From NCBI GenBank assembly GCA_003649845.1, contig QMTB01000084.1:1-6743 (forward strand): a stretch of DNA of 6,743 bases, in the 5' to 3' direction. Of the stretch, positions 1 through 6,550 are shown piece by piece (the stretch's first letter is position 1; each line of letters begins with the position of its first letter). The DNA comes from Thermoplasmata archaeon (GTDB taxonomy: Archaea > Thermoplasmatota > E2 > DHVEG-1). Under the pieces are notes generated by a model. It had not been told where the DNA came from and did no database searches. It saw only the letters and a program-made list of their open reading frames with translations. The translations under genes and the position numbers were made by a program.

Positions 1-97
1 ATATATTACTACTCGTATATGATACAATATTTCACCCTCAACACTATGCAACTCAATAAATTTTGATGATAGTAACTAAAATTTTTATCGCAGGACA

Positions 98-138
98 ATC
101 TAAATTAAAAAAGCTGGTTTTAAAAACAAAATTTAGAT
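98..138. repeat. 9-bp inverted repeat upstream of the regulator gene
   Basis: ATCTAAATT at 98-106 is the exact reverse complement of AATTTAGAT at 130-138, separated by a 23-nt A/T-rich spacer. The right arm overlaps the word TTTAGATAA (132-140), which recurs directly at 183-191, beside a TATA-like element. The arrangement could be an operator read by a dimeric or double-winged-helix protein, or a weak hairpin. In DNA this AT-rich, a 9-bp match can also arise by chance. No function is shown. Confidence 0.3.
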
Positions 139-167
139 AAATGAGACTATATGGATGAATTCTATCT

Positions 168-201
168 CCAAATACTTTTATTTTTAGATAACCTTATATT
201 A
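168..201 (+). promoter_or_regulatory. Probable archaeal promoter (BRE/TATA) of the glycogen operon
   Basis: Two TATA-like elements lie at suitable distances from the first gene. The first is CCAAATACTTTTATTTTT (168-185), resembling a BRE plus TATA box, and would place transcription start near 205. The second is TTATATTA (194-201), which would place it near 223 and give a leader of about 17 nt that still contains the Shine-Dalgarno site. Either would drive the whole forward operon, since no comparable spacer exists further downstream. The choice between them is inference. Confidence 0.4.
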
Positions 202-228
202 CACTTTTGTATAACATGATATGAAACT

Positions 229-233
229 GGAGG
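229..233 (+). promoter_or_regulatory. Shine-Dalgarno site that selects the GTG start at 240
   Basis: GGAGG ends directly against the ATG at 234, leaving no spacer for that codon, but lies 6 nt before the in-frame GTG at 240. Six nt is a normal archaeal spacing, so GTG 240 is the preferred initiator and the first two codons from ATG 234 are probably not translated. Confidence 0.6.
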
Positions 234-239
234 ATGCTT

Positions 240-635
240 GTGAGGAATGATGTAACTAGATTTGGAGAGAATGCAGGTAAAATTTGGTCTGCATTAAACG
301 AACAGGGAGATGCAGTGGATGAAAAAACCCTGATGAAACTTACAAATCTATCTAACCAAGAACTCTATGCGGCAATAGGATGGCTTGCAAGAGAGAATAA
401 GATTAGAAAGGAGGATAAAAAAGGCTACCGGCTGGGGAATACAAACTTAACAGAGGAAGTTGGAACAGTTGCAGGTCGAATCTGGAAAATACTTGATATA
501 TGGGGTGAGGCGGATATTGAAACCATCAGAAAACTTGCTGGAAGCAGAGATGAAGAGATATATGCGGCAATAGGATGGCTTGCAAGAGAGGGGAAAATAC
601 AAGTTGATGAAACTCAGACATATCGATTGAAATAA
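240..635 (+). CDS. Tandem double winged-helix protein (DUF2582-like), putative regulator
   Basis: The 131-residue protein consists almost entirely of two copies of one small winged helix-turn-helix domain, at about residues 5-65 and 70-130. The copies align with one single-residue gap at roughly 45 percent identity by eye. Shared landmarks are AG(K/R)IW in the first helix, a KL after the second helix, the block YAAIGWLARE followed by (N/G)KI, and a closing YRL strand. The YAAIGWLARE block sits where the recognition helix is expected. The domain resembles the DUF2582 winged-helix family (PF10771), whose members are usually a single domain of about 65-75 residues, so this looks like an internal duplication. 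There is no effector domain, signal peptide or membrane segment. It is the first gene of the operon, 30 nt before the glycosyltransferase, which suggests a DNA-binding regulator of glucan metabolism, possibly self-regulating. DNA binding has not been demonstrated for most of the family. I chose GTG 240 over ATG 234 because of Shine-Dalgarno spacing. Confidence 0.85.
   Translation: MRNDVTRFGENAGKIWSALNEQGDAVDEKTLMKLTNLSNQELYAAIGWLARENKIRKEDKKGYRLGNTNLTEEVGTVAGRIWKILDIWGEADIETIRKLAGSRDEEIYAAIGWLAREGKIQVDETQTYRLK
366..590 (+). repeat. Perfect 30-bp direct repeat within the regulator gene (366-395 and 561-590)
   Basis: Positions 366-395 and 561-590 are identical over 30 bases, 195 bp (65 codons) apart and in the same reading frame. 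Both encode YAAIGWLARE with the same ten codons. Immediately outside this block, equivalent residues use different codons: the closing YRL motif is tac cgg ctg in the first copy and tat cga ttg in the second. The identity therefore exceeds what protein constraint alone requires. Confidence 0.9.
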
Positions 636-639
636 TATA

Positions 640-650
640 CCCTAGTAGGG
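640..650. repeat. Short palindrome between regulator and glycosyltransferase genes
   Basis: CCCTAGTAGGG is a perfect 5-bp inverted repeat around a central G. It lies 5 nt after the regulator stop codon and about 8 nt before the AAGGAG Shine-Dalgarno site of the next gene. It is GC-richer than its surroundings. It could be a small operator or an mRNA element affecting the second gene, but at 11 bp chance is a fair explanation. Confidence 0.25.
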
Positions 651-665
651 CAAGGAAGGAGATAA

Positions 666-1790
666 ATGAAGGTTGCAATGATCGGCTGGGAGTATCCCCC
701 ATTTAAAGCTGGGGGTCTAGCTACTCATTGTTTAGGATTAACTAGCAGTCTGGCAGATAAAAATATATTAGTTGATTTTTATATGCCTAAGACAAAACAT
801 AGGGTATATAATAATAAAGGGAATCTTAGAATAATAGAAGTTGGAGAAACAGAGATCTATCCATATGATAGACCTGATGAGAAGGATTTATCTGGCGCTT
901 TCTTTGAAAGTGTATATAAGTATAATAATCTAGTAGTACAAAAGGTAAGTAGAAAGCATGATATTGTAAAATACGATCTTATACATGTTCATGATTGGCT
1001 TACAATGAAAGCAGGTATTGCATTGAAGGAGAAACTTGGTATACCACTTATAGTAAGTATCCATTCAACAGAATATGATAGATCAGGTTGGCTATATCCA
1101 AACCAGTGGTTTATAGATATTGAACGGGAGGGTATGGAAAAGGCAGATCTTATAATAACGGTTAGTCATTTTACCAAGAGAACCATTGTAGAAAAATATG
1201 GTATAAACCCTGACAAGATCAGAGTTATACACAATGCAGTATACCCTCTCGGTGAAGGGGAGAAGAAAAATCTTGTTTTATTTTTAGGTAGACTCACTAT
1301 TCAGAAAGGAGCAGAGTTTTTCCTTAAAGCAGCTAAAAAGGTATTAGAATATGAAAATACAAAATTTGTTGTAGCAGGAACAGGAGATATGTTTCATAGA
1401 TTAGTAGATACTGCCGTTCATCTAGGCATTGCAAATAATGTTATATTTACCGGTAGATTAACCGACGAGGAAGTTAGACATATATATCAAATTGCAAGTG
1501 TATATGTTATGCCTTCTGTAAGTGAACCTTTTGGCATAACTGCTTTAGAAGCCGCCTCTGCTGGTACACCAACTATTGTATCAAAAACAGCTGGAGTTGC
1601 AGAGGCTTTTAAAAACTGTTTAAAAGTTGATTTCTGGGATGTAGATGAGATGGCTAATAAAATAATTTCTCTTCTAAGATATGACGCCTTACGTAACACC
1701 CTAGCAAAGGAAGGAAAAAGAGAGATTATGTTATTTACATGGGATAGAGTAGCTGATAAAACAATAGAGGTGTATCGCGAGGTAGTTTAA
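666..1790 (+). CDS. GT4-family glycosyltransferase, probable glycogen synthase-like
   Basis: The 374-residue protein has the two-Rossmann-domain GT-B fold of retaining glycosyltransferases. The N-terminal domain (about 1-190) begins MKVAMIGWEYPPFKAGGLATH. Its KAGGL at 14-18 corresponds to the KxGGL loop that contacts the sugar nucleotide in glycogen/starch synthases, and IHVHDW follows at 106-111. The C-terminal domain (about 200-355) has GRL..QKG at 208-215 and the EX7E motif E287/E295 in SEPFGITALE, typical of GT4. By family, it would transfer glucose from a nucleotide sugar to the non-reducing end of an alpha-1,4-glucan in the cytoplasm. It is shorter than typical GT5 GlgA proteins (about 440-520 residues), so another acceptor is possible. 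The glucan role rests mainly on its neighbours. The ATG start has AAGGAG (656-661) 4 nt upstream. The stop codon ends one base before the next start, indicating cotranscription and likely translational coupling. Confidence 0.88.
   Translation: MKVAMIGWEYPPFKAGGLATHCLGLTSSLADKNILVDFYMPKTKHRVYNNKGNLRIIEVGETEIYPYDRPDEKDLSGAFFESVYKYNNLVVQKVSRKHDIVKYDLIHVHDWLTMKAGIALKEKLGIPLIVSIHSTEYDRSGWLYPNQWFIDIEREGMEKADLIITVSHFTKRTIVEKYGINPDKIRVIHNAVYPLGEGEKKNLVLFLGRLTIQKGAEFFLKAAKKVLEYENTKFVVAGTGDMFHRLVDTAVHLGIANNVIFTGRLTDEEVRHIYQIASVYVMPSVSEPFGITALEAASAGTPTIVSKTAGVAEAFKNCLKVDFWDVDEMANKIISLLRYDALRNTLAKEGKREIMLFTWDRVADKTIEVYREVV
1779..1783 (+). promoter_or_regulatory. Shine-Dalgarno site supporting the GTG start of the GH57 gene
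   Basis: GAGGT lies inside the last codons of the glycosyltransferase gene, 8 nt before GTG 1792. This supports GTG initiation immediately after the upstream TAA. The resulting N-terminus, MPSVCFYFEVHQP, matches the usual beginning of cytoplasmic GH57 enzymes. Confidence 0.6.
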
Positions 1791-1791
1791 C

Positions 1792-2976
1792 GTGCCATCT
1801 GTATGCTTCTATTTTGAGGTACATCAACCTATGAGATTAAACCGGTTCTCTGTATTTCATATTGGGAAAAATATACATCCAATGAATTATTTTAACCAAA
1901 CTTTAAATAAGAATATATTTGAGAAGGTAGCGAATAAATGTTATCTACCTACAAACAATTTATTATTAAAACTCATAGATCAATATAAAGGAGAATTTAA
2001 AGTCTCTTTTAGTTTAACGGGTACCTTTGTAGAATACTGCCAGCAGTATATGCCTTCTTTGATAGAAAGCTTTCAACAATTATTCTCAACTGGCTCTGTT
2101 GACCTAATAGAGGAAACCTATTTTCATTCACTTGCAAGTTTATACGACGAACTTGATGAATTTGAAGAACAAGTATTGATGCATAGAGAGATGATAAAAC
2201 AACTGTTTAACTATAGACCCATGGTATTTAGAAATACTGAAGCAATCTATGATAATAGAATAGCTAGAAAAGTAGCCGATATGGGGTATAAAGGTATTAT
2301 AACAGAGGGAACTGAGAAGATACTAGGATGGAAGTCACCAAACTATTTATATAAACCTATAAATGCTAATATAAAAGTGCTGCTTAGAAACTATACACTT
2401 AGTGATGACATAGGATTCAGATTCTCAGCGCAAGGATGGGTTGGTTTTCCACTCACTGCAGATAAATATGCTAAATGGATGGCAAATACACCCGGAGATA
2501 TAATAAATTTATTTATGGATTATGAAACATTTGGAGAACACCATTGGCCTGAAACAGGGATATTTGATTTCCTAGAACATCTACCTGAAGAGGTTTTTAA
2601 ACATGAAAATCTTGAATTTATAACAGTGAGTGAGGCTGTTAAAAGATATGAACCTGTAGGAGAGATAGATGTACCATGGGCTATATCATGGGCAGATGAA
2701 CAGAGAGATGTTTCTACTTGGCTTGGAAATGAGATGCAACATGCTTGTTTCAGAGAACTACAAGATATAGGTAAAAAGTTAAAAGAAAAAGGAGATAGAG
2801 ATCTACTGAATATATGGCGTAAACTTCAAACCTCTGATCATCTATATTATATTTCAACAAAAGGTTTCGAAGATGGAGCGGTACACCAATATTTTAGCCC
2901 TTATGATGATCCTTATGATGGCTTTATAAACTATATGAACATCCTTCAGGATTTTAAACAACAGCTCATCCAGTGA
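1792..2976 (+). CDS. GH57 family alpha-amylase-type glycoside hydrolase
   Basis: The 394-residue protein shows the five conserved GH57 regions in order: HQP at 11-13; SLTGTF at 74-79; FRNTEAIY at 146-153, where E150 is the expected nucleophile; MDYETFGEHHW at 242-252, where D243 is the expected acid/base; and a late region around DVSTWLGN at 306-313. The C-terminal part (about 315-394) contains LQTSDHLYYISTK, also common in this subgroup. GH57 is a retaining family with a (beta/alpha)7 barrel. Relatives of this kind, such as the Methanocaldococcus jannaschii enzyme, are described as alpha-amylases. The protein is shorter than GH57 branching enzymes (over 500 residues), so branching is less likely, although 4-alpha-glucanotransferase activity cannot be excluded. 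There is no signal peptide, so it should act on intracellular glucan. It begins one base after the glycosyltransferase stop. GH57 genes beside GT4/GT5 genes are a recurring arrangement in archaeal glycogen loci. Confidence 0.93.
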   Translation: MPSVCFYFEVHQPMRLNRFSVFHIGKNIHPMNYFNQTLNKNIFEKVANKCYLPTNNLLLKLIDQYKGEFKVSFSLTGTFVEYCQQYMPSLIESFQQLFSTGSVDLIEETYFHSLASLYDELDEFEEQVLMHREMIKQLFNYRPMVFRNTEAIYDNRIARKVADMGYKGIITEGTEKILGWKSPNYLYKPINANIKVLLRNYTLSDDIGFRFSAQGWVGFPLTADKYAKWMANTPGDIINLFMDYETFGEHHWPETGIFDFLEHLPEEVFKHENLEFITVSEAVKRYEPVGEIDVPWAISWADEQRDVSTWLGNEMQHACFRELQDIGKKLKEKGDRDLLNIWRKLQTSDHLYYISTKGFEDGAVHQYFSPYDDPYDGFINYMNILQDFKQQLIQ

Positions 2977-2980
2977 ATAT

Positions 2981-4822
2981 ATGCGTGAATGGATTGTAAC
3001 CAATGGAATAGGTGGATATGCCTCTTTAACCTATTCTAATACCATTACTCGGAAATTCCATGGTCTCTTAATTGCAAGTTTAAATCCACCTGTAGATAGA
3101 TGGGTTTTCATATCTAATATAAGAGAGAATATACGAATAGGAGATACACTTTATCCTCTCAAAGAAGGCGTTTTCTCATTTAATATACTCCCAACATTTA
3201 CATATACTCTACCATCACTAACATTGAGAAAAACTGTTTTTATGCCACATAAAGAGAATACAACTATCATTAGATACGATATAAAAACAGATAAACCTAT
3301 AACTATAAGTCATAAGATACTAGTCAACTCACGGCATTTCTACGATACATATATTCCTTTTTCAATTCAACAAGAAAGAATAGACGAGGGCATAAAGATT
3401 CAATTCAACAATATAGATAAAAAACTATACCTGCTATTCTCCTCATCTGAATATAAACCCGAGGAATCTTGGATTACACTTCAATACCCAGTCGATAGAA
3501 TAAGAAATGAAAATTGGGAGGATCACGCAGTTTACTCTGGAAATATATATAGAAATATATCTTCCCCATGCGTGTACTATCTTATTCTAACTGTTGAGGA
3601 TAAAAGATATGATGCTGCAGAGGAGTATAAAAAAGAAATCCATCGTAGAATAAATCTAATAGAAAAAAGTAAGCTATCTAAACAGTTACATAAACTAGTA
3701 TTAGCAGCAGATAGTTTCATTGTACAGAGAAACAGTGGTAAATCTGTTATAGCCGGATACCATTGGTTTTCAGATTGGAGTAGAGATACACTAATCTCCT
3801 TACCAGGTCTAACCTTGGTTACAAGGAGATATGAAATTGCAAGGGAGATACTAAAATCTATACAACCAAAGAATGGGTTACTACCTAATACCTTTGATGA
3901 TAAAAATAATACACCCTCGTATAATAGTGTTGATGCACCACTATGGTATATAGATAGAGTATTTCAATATATAAAATATACAAATGATATAGACTTCCTC
4001 GAGGAGTTATGGGATAAACTAGAATCAATTATCCTAGCGTATAGAAATGGAACACTACATGGTATACATATGGATGAAGATTATCTAATAAGTCATGATC
4101 CCGGTTTAACTTGGATGGATGTGTATATAGATGGTATATACCCTACTCCTAGATCAAGAAAAGCAGTAGAAATCCAAGCATTATGGTATAACGCACTAAG
4201 AATAATGAGTTTATTTTCCAAAATAAAAGATAGAGAAGATTGGTATGAAGAGTTGGCTGTAAAAGTAAAAAAACAATTTATAGATAGATATGATAAACAA
4301 TATGACGTAATAGATACAAGAGATATATCTTGTAGACCAAATAAAGTATTCTTAGTATCACTCGATTTCTCCATGATAGACGAGGATATGCAAAAGAGTA
4401 TAGTTGAAGATATAGAGAAAAACCTGCTAACAATCTTTGGTTTGAGAACCCTCTCAGCAGAAGATCCAAGATATAAAGGAGTTTATATAGGAGAGTATCA
4501 TAGAGATTTAGCATACCATAATGGAATGGTATGGCCCTGGCTACTTGGACCATTTATAACATCTTTCATAAAAATCCATGGATATAATGATAAAAAAAGA
4601 GAATATGCATATAAAGAATTCCTGTCTCCTATGCTCCATGTATTCGGAGAGAAATGGAATGGTTTTATACCTGAAATCTTCGATGGAGACCCACCCTATA
4701 TACCACGAGGATGCATAGCTCAAGCTTGGAGTAACGGAGAGATCCTCCGTAGCTGGGTGGAGGATATATTATTTATACGACCTAGATATGAAAGTTTATT
4801 TCTAAATGAAATAAGCGTTTAA
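2981..4822 (+). CDS. Archaeal-type glycogen debranching enzyme (amylo-alpha-1,6-glucosidase)
   Basis: The 613-residue protein is full length for the archaeal debranching family. The N-terminal domain (about 1-215) opens with EWIVTNGIGGYAS and TRKFHGLLIASLNPP, its signature. The C-terminal GDE_C (alpha/alpha)6-barrel domain (about 225-600) carries YHWFSDWSRDTLISLPGL (260-277), whose Asp269 aligns with the expected catalytic acid, then LPNTFDD at 301-307, YNSVDAPLWY at 314-323, GLRTLSAEDPRYKG at 487-500, YHNGMVWPW at 512-520, PEIFDGDPP at 564-572 and QAWSNGEILR at 581-590. By family it hydrolyses alpha-1,6 branch points of glycogen in the cytoplasm. The motif usually reads DWGRD, so the Ser here is a mild departure. 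ATG 2981 is the only standard start after the in-frame stop at 2936-2938. It lies 4 nt past the GH57 stop with only a weak GTGA Shine-Dalgarno match, so translational coupling is likely. The 3' end overlaps the convergent phosphorylase gene by 21 bp. Confidence 0.94.
   Translation: MREWIVTNGIGGYASLTYSNTITRKFHGLLIASLNPPVDRWVFISNIRENIRIGDTLYPLKEGVFSFNILPTFTYTLPSLTLRKTVFMPHKENTTIIRYDIKTDKPITISHKILVNSRHFYDTYIPFSIQQERIDEGIKIQFNNIDKKLYLLFSSSEYKPEESWITLQYPVDRIRNENWEDHAVYSGNIYRNISSPCVYYLILTVEDKRYDAAEEYKKEIHRRINLIEKSKLSKQLHKLVLAADSFIVQRNSGKSVIAGYHWFSDWSRDTLISLPGLTLVTRRYEIAREILKSIQPKNGLLPNTFDDKNNTPSYNSVDAPLWYIDRVFQYIKYTNDIDFLEELWDKLESIILAYRNGTLHGIHMDEDYLISHDPGLTWMDVYIDGIYPTPRSRKAVEIQALWYNALRIMSLFSKIKDREDWYEELAVKVKKQFIDRYDKQYDVIDTRDISCRPNKVFLVSLDFSMIDEDMQKSIVEDIEKNLLTIFGLRTLSAEDPRYKGVYIGEYHRDLAYHNGMVWPWLLGPFITSFIKIHGYNDKKREYAYKEFLSPMLHVFGEKWNGFIPEIFDGDPPYIPRGCIAQAWSNGEILRSWVEDILFIRPRYESLFLNEISV
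4802..4822. other. Tail-to-tail coding overlap of debranching enzyme and phosphorylase
   Basis: The plus-strand gene ends with TAA at 4820-4822. The minus-strand gene ends with TAG, read from 4804 to 4802. The last six plus-strand codons (NEISV and stop) and the last seven or so minus-strand codons (NAYFI and stop) share 21 bp. No non-coding spacer is available for terminators, so each transcript must end inside the opposing gene and can be antisense to it. Confidence 0.9.
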
Positions 4823-6502
4823 TACATACTGTTGTACCATACGATTTGTATTGAAGAAGGAAGCATTAATTGCTATACAACTACGCATAGTTCTAATCCA
4901 ATTTCCTCTATCCAAATAGAATTTAGGTAGAATCCTATTCTCGAGTTTAGAATATAAATCATTTTTATCTACTTCATCATCAGAAGCTTGATCCTCTGTC
5001 TTTTCGGGACCAATAGACCACCCAGTGATATTTTCAATGCACCCTTCAAGCCACCATCCATCTAAAGTTCCAAATTGTGGTACACCATTATGCGCTGCTT
5101 TCATTCCTGATGTACCAGATGCTTCCATAGGTCTCCTTGGAGTGTTAAGCCATAGATCTACTCCTGCAACCATCATCTTAGCGATAGACATATTATAATT
5201 TGGGATAAAAGCCATTTTAACTTTACCTCTCAAGGTTTTCATAGTATTATATATCCTCTTAATTGTCTCCTTACCTTGAGTGTCCTTTGGATGAGCTTTA
5301 CCAGCATATATAATCTGTATAGGTCCAACTGTTTCTGCAATATGAACTAACCTATCAATATCAGCTAAAATCAAATCCGGTCTCTTATAAGCTGTTGCTC
5401 TTCTAGCGAAACCTATAGTGAAATCATCATAATCCATACCAGCATTACATCTATTATTAACATAATCAATTAATGTGCGTTTAGCCTCCATATGCGCTTC
5501 CCAGATCTCATCCTTATTTATACTGAAGGCAGATCTGAGGATATACGGATCAGAACGCCAACCAGGCATATGTTTATCAAATAAACGTTGAAACGGTTCA
5601 GAAACCCATGTAGTAGAATGTACGCCATTAGTAATAGAATCAATAGAATACCCTGGAAACATACTTCTAGACACTTCTCCATGCTTCTTAGCTACTCCAT
5701 TAACATAATGACTAAAGAATAAAGCTAATTTAGTCATATTCAATCTACCCTCATAGGTTACATCTGGTAGAATCTCCTCAGGCAGCATCTCACCTAACAT
5801 CTCTTTTGCCATACCTAATTCAAATTGATCATGCCCAGCTGGAACAGGTGTATGCGTAGTGAAAACACATTGCTCTCTAACCCTCTCAATATCCTGTAAT
5901 TGACGATAAAGTTCTAATGTACCAAAAGCAGCATGCCCCTCATTCATATGATATCTATCAATAGTTTTATAACCCAATTGTTGAAGTATCCGAACGCCAC
6001 CTATGCCTAGGATTATCTCCTGAGCTAAACGATATTTTTGATCTCCACCATATAGATATTTTGTAAGTTCTCTCTCCCAATCGCTGTTTCCCTCTACATT
6101 TGAATCAAGGAAAAACACAGGGATTATATACCCACCTATACCACGATATTGATACAACCAAACCTGTAATGTAACAGGTCTACCCTCTATGGTTACCTCT
6201 GTCCTAGTTGGAAGTAAAGTTAGGAAATCAGATGGTATAAAATTAATTGGTAACTCAATTTGATTCCCCTCTTCATCGATTTTTTGAAAGAAATACCCTT
6301 TCTCAGAGAGTAACGTAATTCCAACAACTGGAACGTTAAGATCTGCACAAGATTTAATTGTATCCCCAGCTAAAACTCCTAATCCACCACTATAAGTAGG
6401 TATATGTTCATCTATACCTATCTCCATTGAAAAATAGGCTATCTTAGGTTTTCCTCCAATTCGACTAAAAGGTTCTTCCAATTTTGCTGTTGCATCTACC
6501 AT
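4802..6502 (-). CDS. glgP: Short-type alpha-glucan (glycogen) phosphorylase, GT35
   Basis: The enzyme releases glucose-1-phosphate from alpha-1,4-glucan ends using phosphate and pyridoxal phosphate. Residues are numbered here from the longest frame, starting at TTG 6535 (577 residues). KIAYFSMEIG is at 31-40, YSGGLGVLAGD at 48-58, HMNEGHAAF at 196-204 and THTPVPAGHDQF at 227-238. RRATAYKRPDL at 378-388 precedes the cofactor motif EASGTSGMKA at 471-480, with K479 the expected PLP lysine, and DGWWLEG at 492-498. The C-terminus (LYSKLENRILPKFY, then FNTNRM) is intact. The protein lacks the extra N-terminal domain (about 100 residues) of longer archaeal homologues and is much shorter than the roughly 800-residue classical enzymes, consistent with the compact alpha-glucan phosphorylase group. 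I prefer ATG 6502 (566 residues), because AGGTGG lies 9 nt before it and a TATA box at 6543-6550 would start transcription inside the longer frame. TTG 6535 has no Shine-Dalgarno site. It is convergent with the operon. Confidence 0.93.
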   Translation of the reverse strand: MVDATAKLEEPFSRIGGKPKIAYFSMEIGIDEHIPTYSGGLGVLAGDTIKSCADLNVPVVGITLLSEKGYFFQKIDEEGNQIELPINFIPSDFLTLLPTRTEVTIEGRPVTLQVWLYQYRGIGGYIIPVFFLDSNVEGNSDWERELTKYLYGGDQKYRLAQEIILGIGGVRILQQLGYKTIDRYHMNEGHAAFGTLELYRQLQDIERVREQCVFTTHTPVPAGHDQFELGMAKEMLGEMLPEEILPDVTYEGRLNMTKLALFFSHYVNGVAKKHGEVSRSMFPGYSIDSITNGVHSTTWVSEPFQRLFDKHMPGWRSDPYILRSAFSINKDEIWEAHMEAKRTLIDYVNNRCNAGMDYDDFTIGFARRATAYKRPDLILADIDRLVHIAETVGPIQIIYAGKAHPKDTQGKETIKRIYNTMKTLRGKVKMAFIPNYNMSIAKMMVAGVDLWLNTPRRPMEASGTSGMKAAHNGVPQFGTLDGWWLEGCIENITGWSIGPEKTEDQASDDEVDKNDLYSKLENRILPKFYLDRGNWIRTMRSCIAINASFFNTNRMVQQYVLNAYFI

Positions 6503-6511
6503 ATTTCCCAT

Positions 6512-6517
6512 CCACCT
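6512..6517 (-). promoter_or_regulatory. Shine-Dalgarno site of the phosphorylase gene
   Basis: On the minus strand AGGTGG (6517 to 6512) lies 9 nt before ATG 6502. It matches the AGGTG part of the archaeal anti-Shine-Dalgarno complement and supports the internal ATG over TTG 6535. Confidence 0.5.
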
Positions 6518-6542
6518 TCCGTATCGGTAATCCAATTCATAG

Positions 6543-6550
6543 TTTTATAA
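6543..6550 (-). promoter_or_regulatory. Probable TATA box of the phosphorylase gene
   Basis: The minus strand reads TTATAAAA from 6550 to 6543, preceded by AGTAAC in the BRE position. A start of transcription about 25 nt downstream would fall near 6520-6523, just before the AGGTGG site and about 20 nt before ATG 6502. TATA box, predicted start, Shine-Dalgarno and ATG therefore form a coherent short-leader unit. Confidence 0.5.

Noticed and set aside
1..66. Plus-strand frames open from the left edge (21 and 18 codons)
   Set aside because: They are short, two frames are open at once, and neither looks like a known C-terminus, so an upstream gene tail cannot be supported.
1487..1699. 70-codon minus-strand open frame inside the GT4 gene
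   Set aside because: It lies antisense to the conserved EX7E region of a clear glycosyltransferase, has no recognisable motif and no supporting Shine-Dalgarno context.
3539..3560. AAATATAT repeated within a few bases
   Set aside because: It encodes part of the debranching protein and is low-complexity AT sequence, not a repeat family.
4123..4141. GTATATA/TATATAC inverted repeat with a 5-nt loop
   Set aside because: It sits inside the debranching coding sequence (VYIDGIYP codons) and consists of AT alternation common in this genome, so it is best explained by codon composition.
4093..4723. Three overlapping minus-strand open frames inside the debranching gene
   Set aside because: They are Leu/Ile/Tyr/Ser-rich antisense translations of conserved GDE_C motifs and resemble no protein family. 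They overlap one another, and the plus-strand gene accounts for the sequence.
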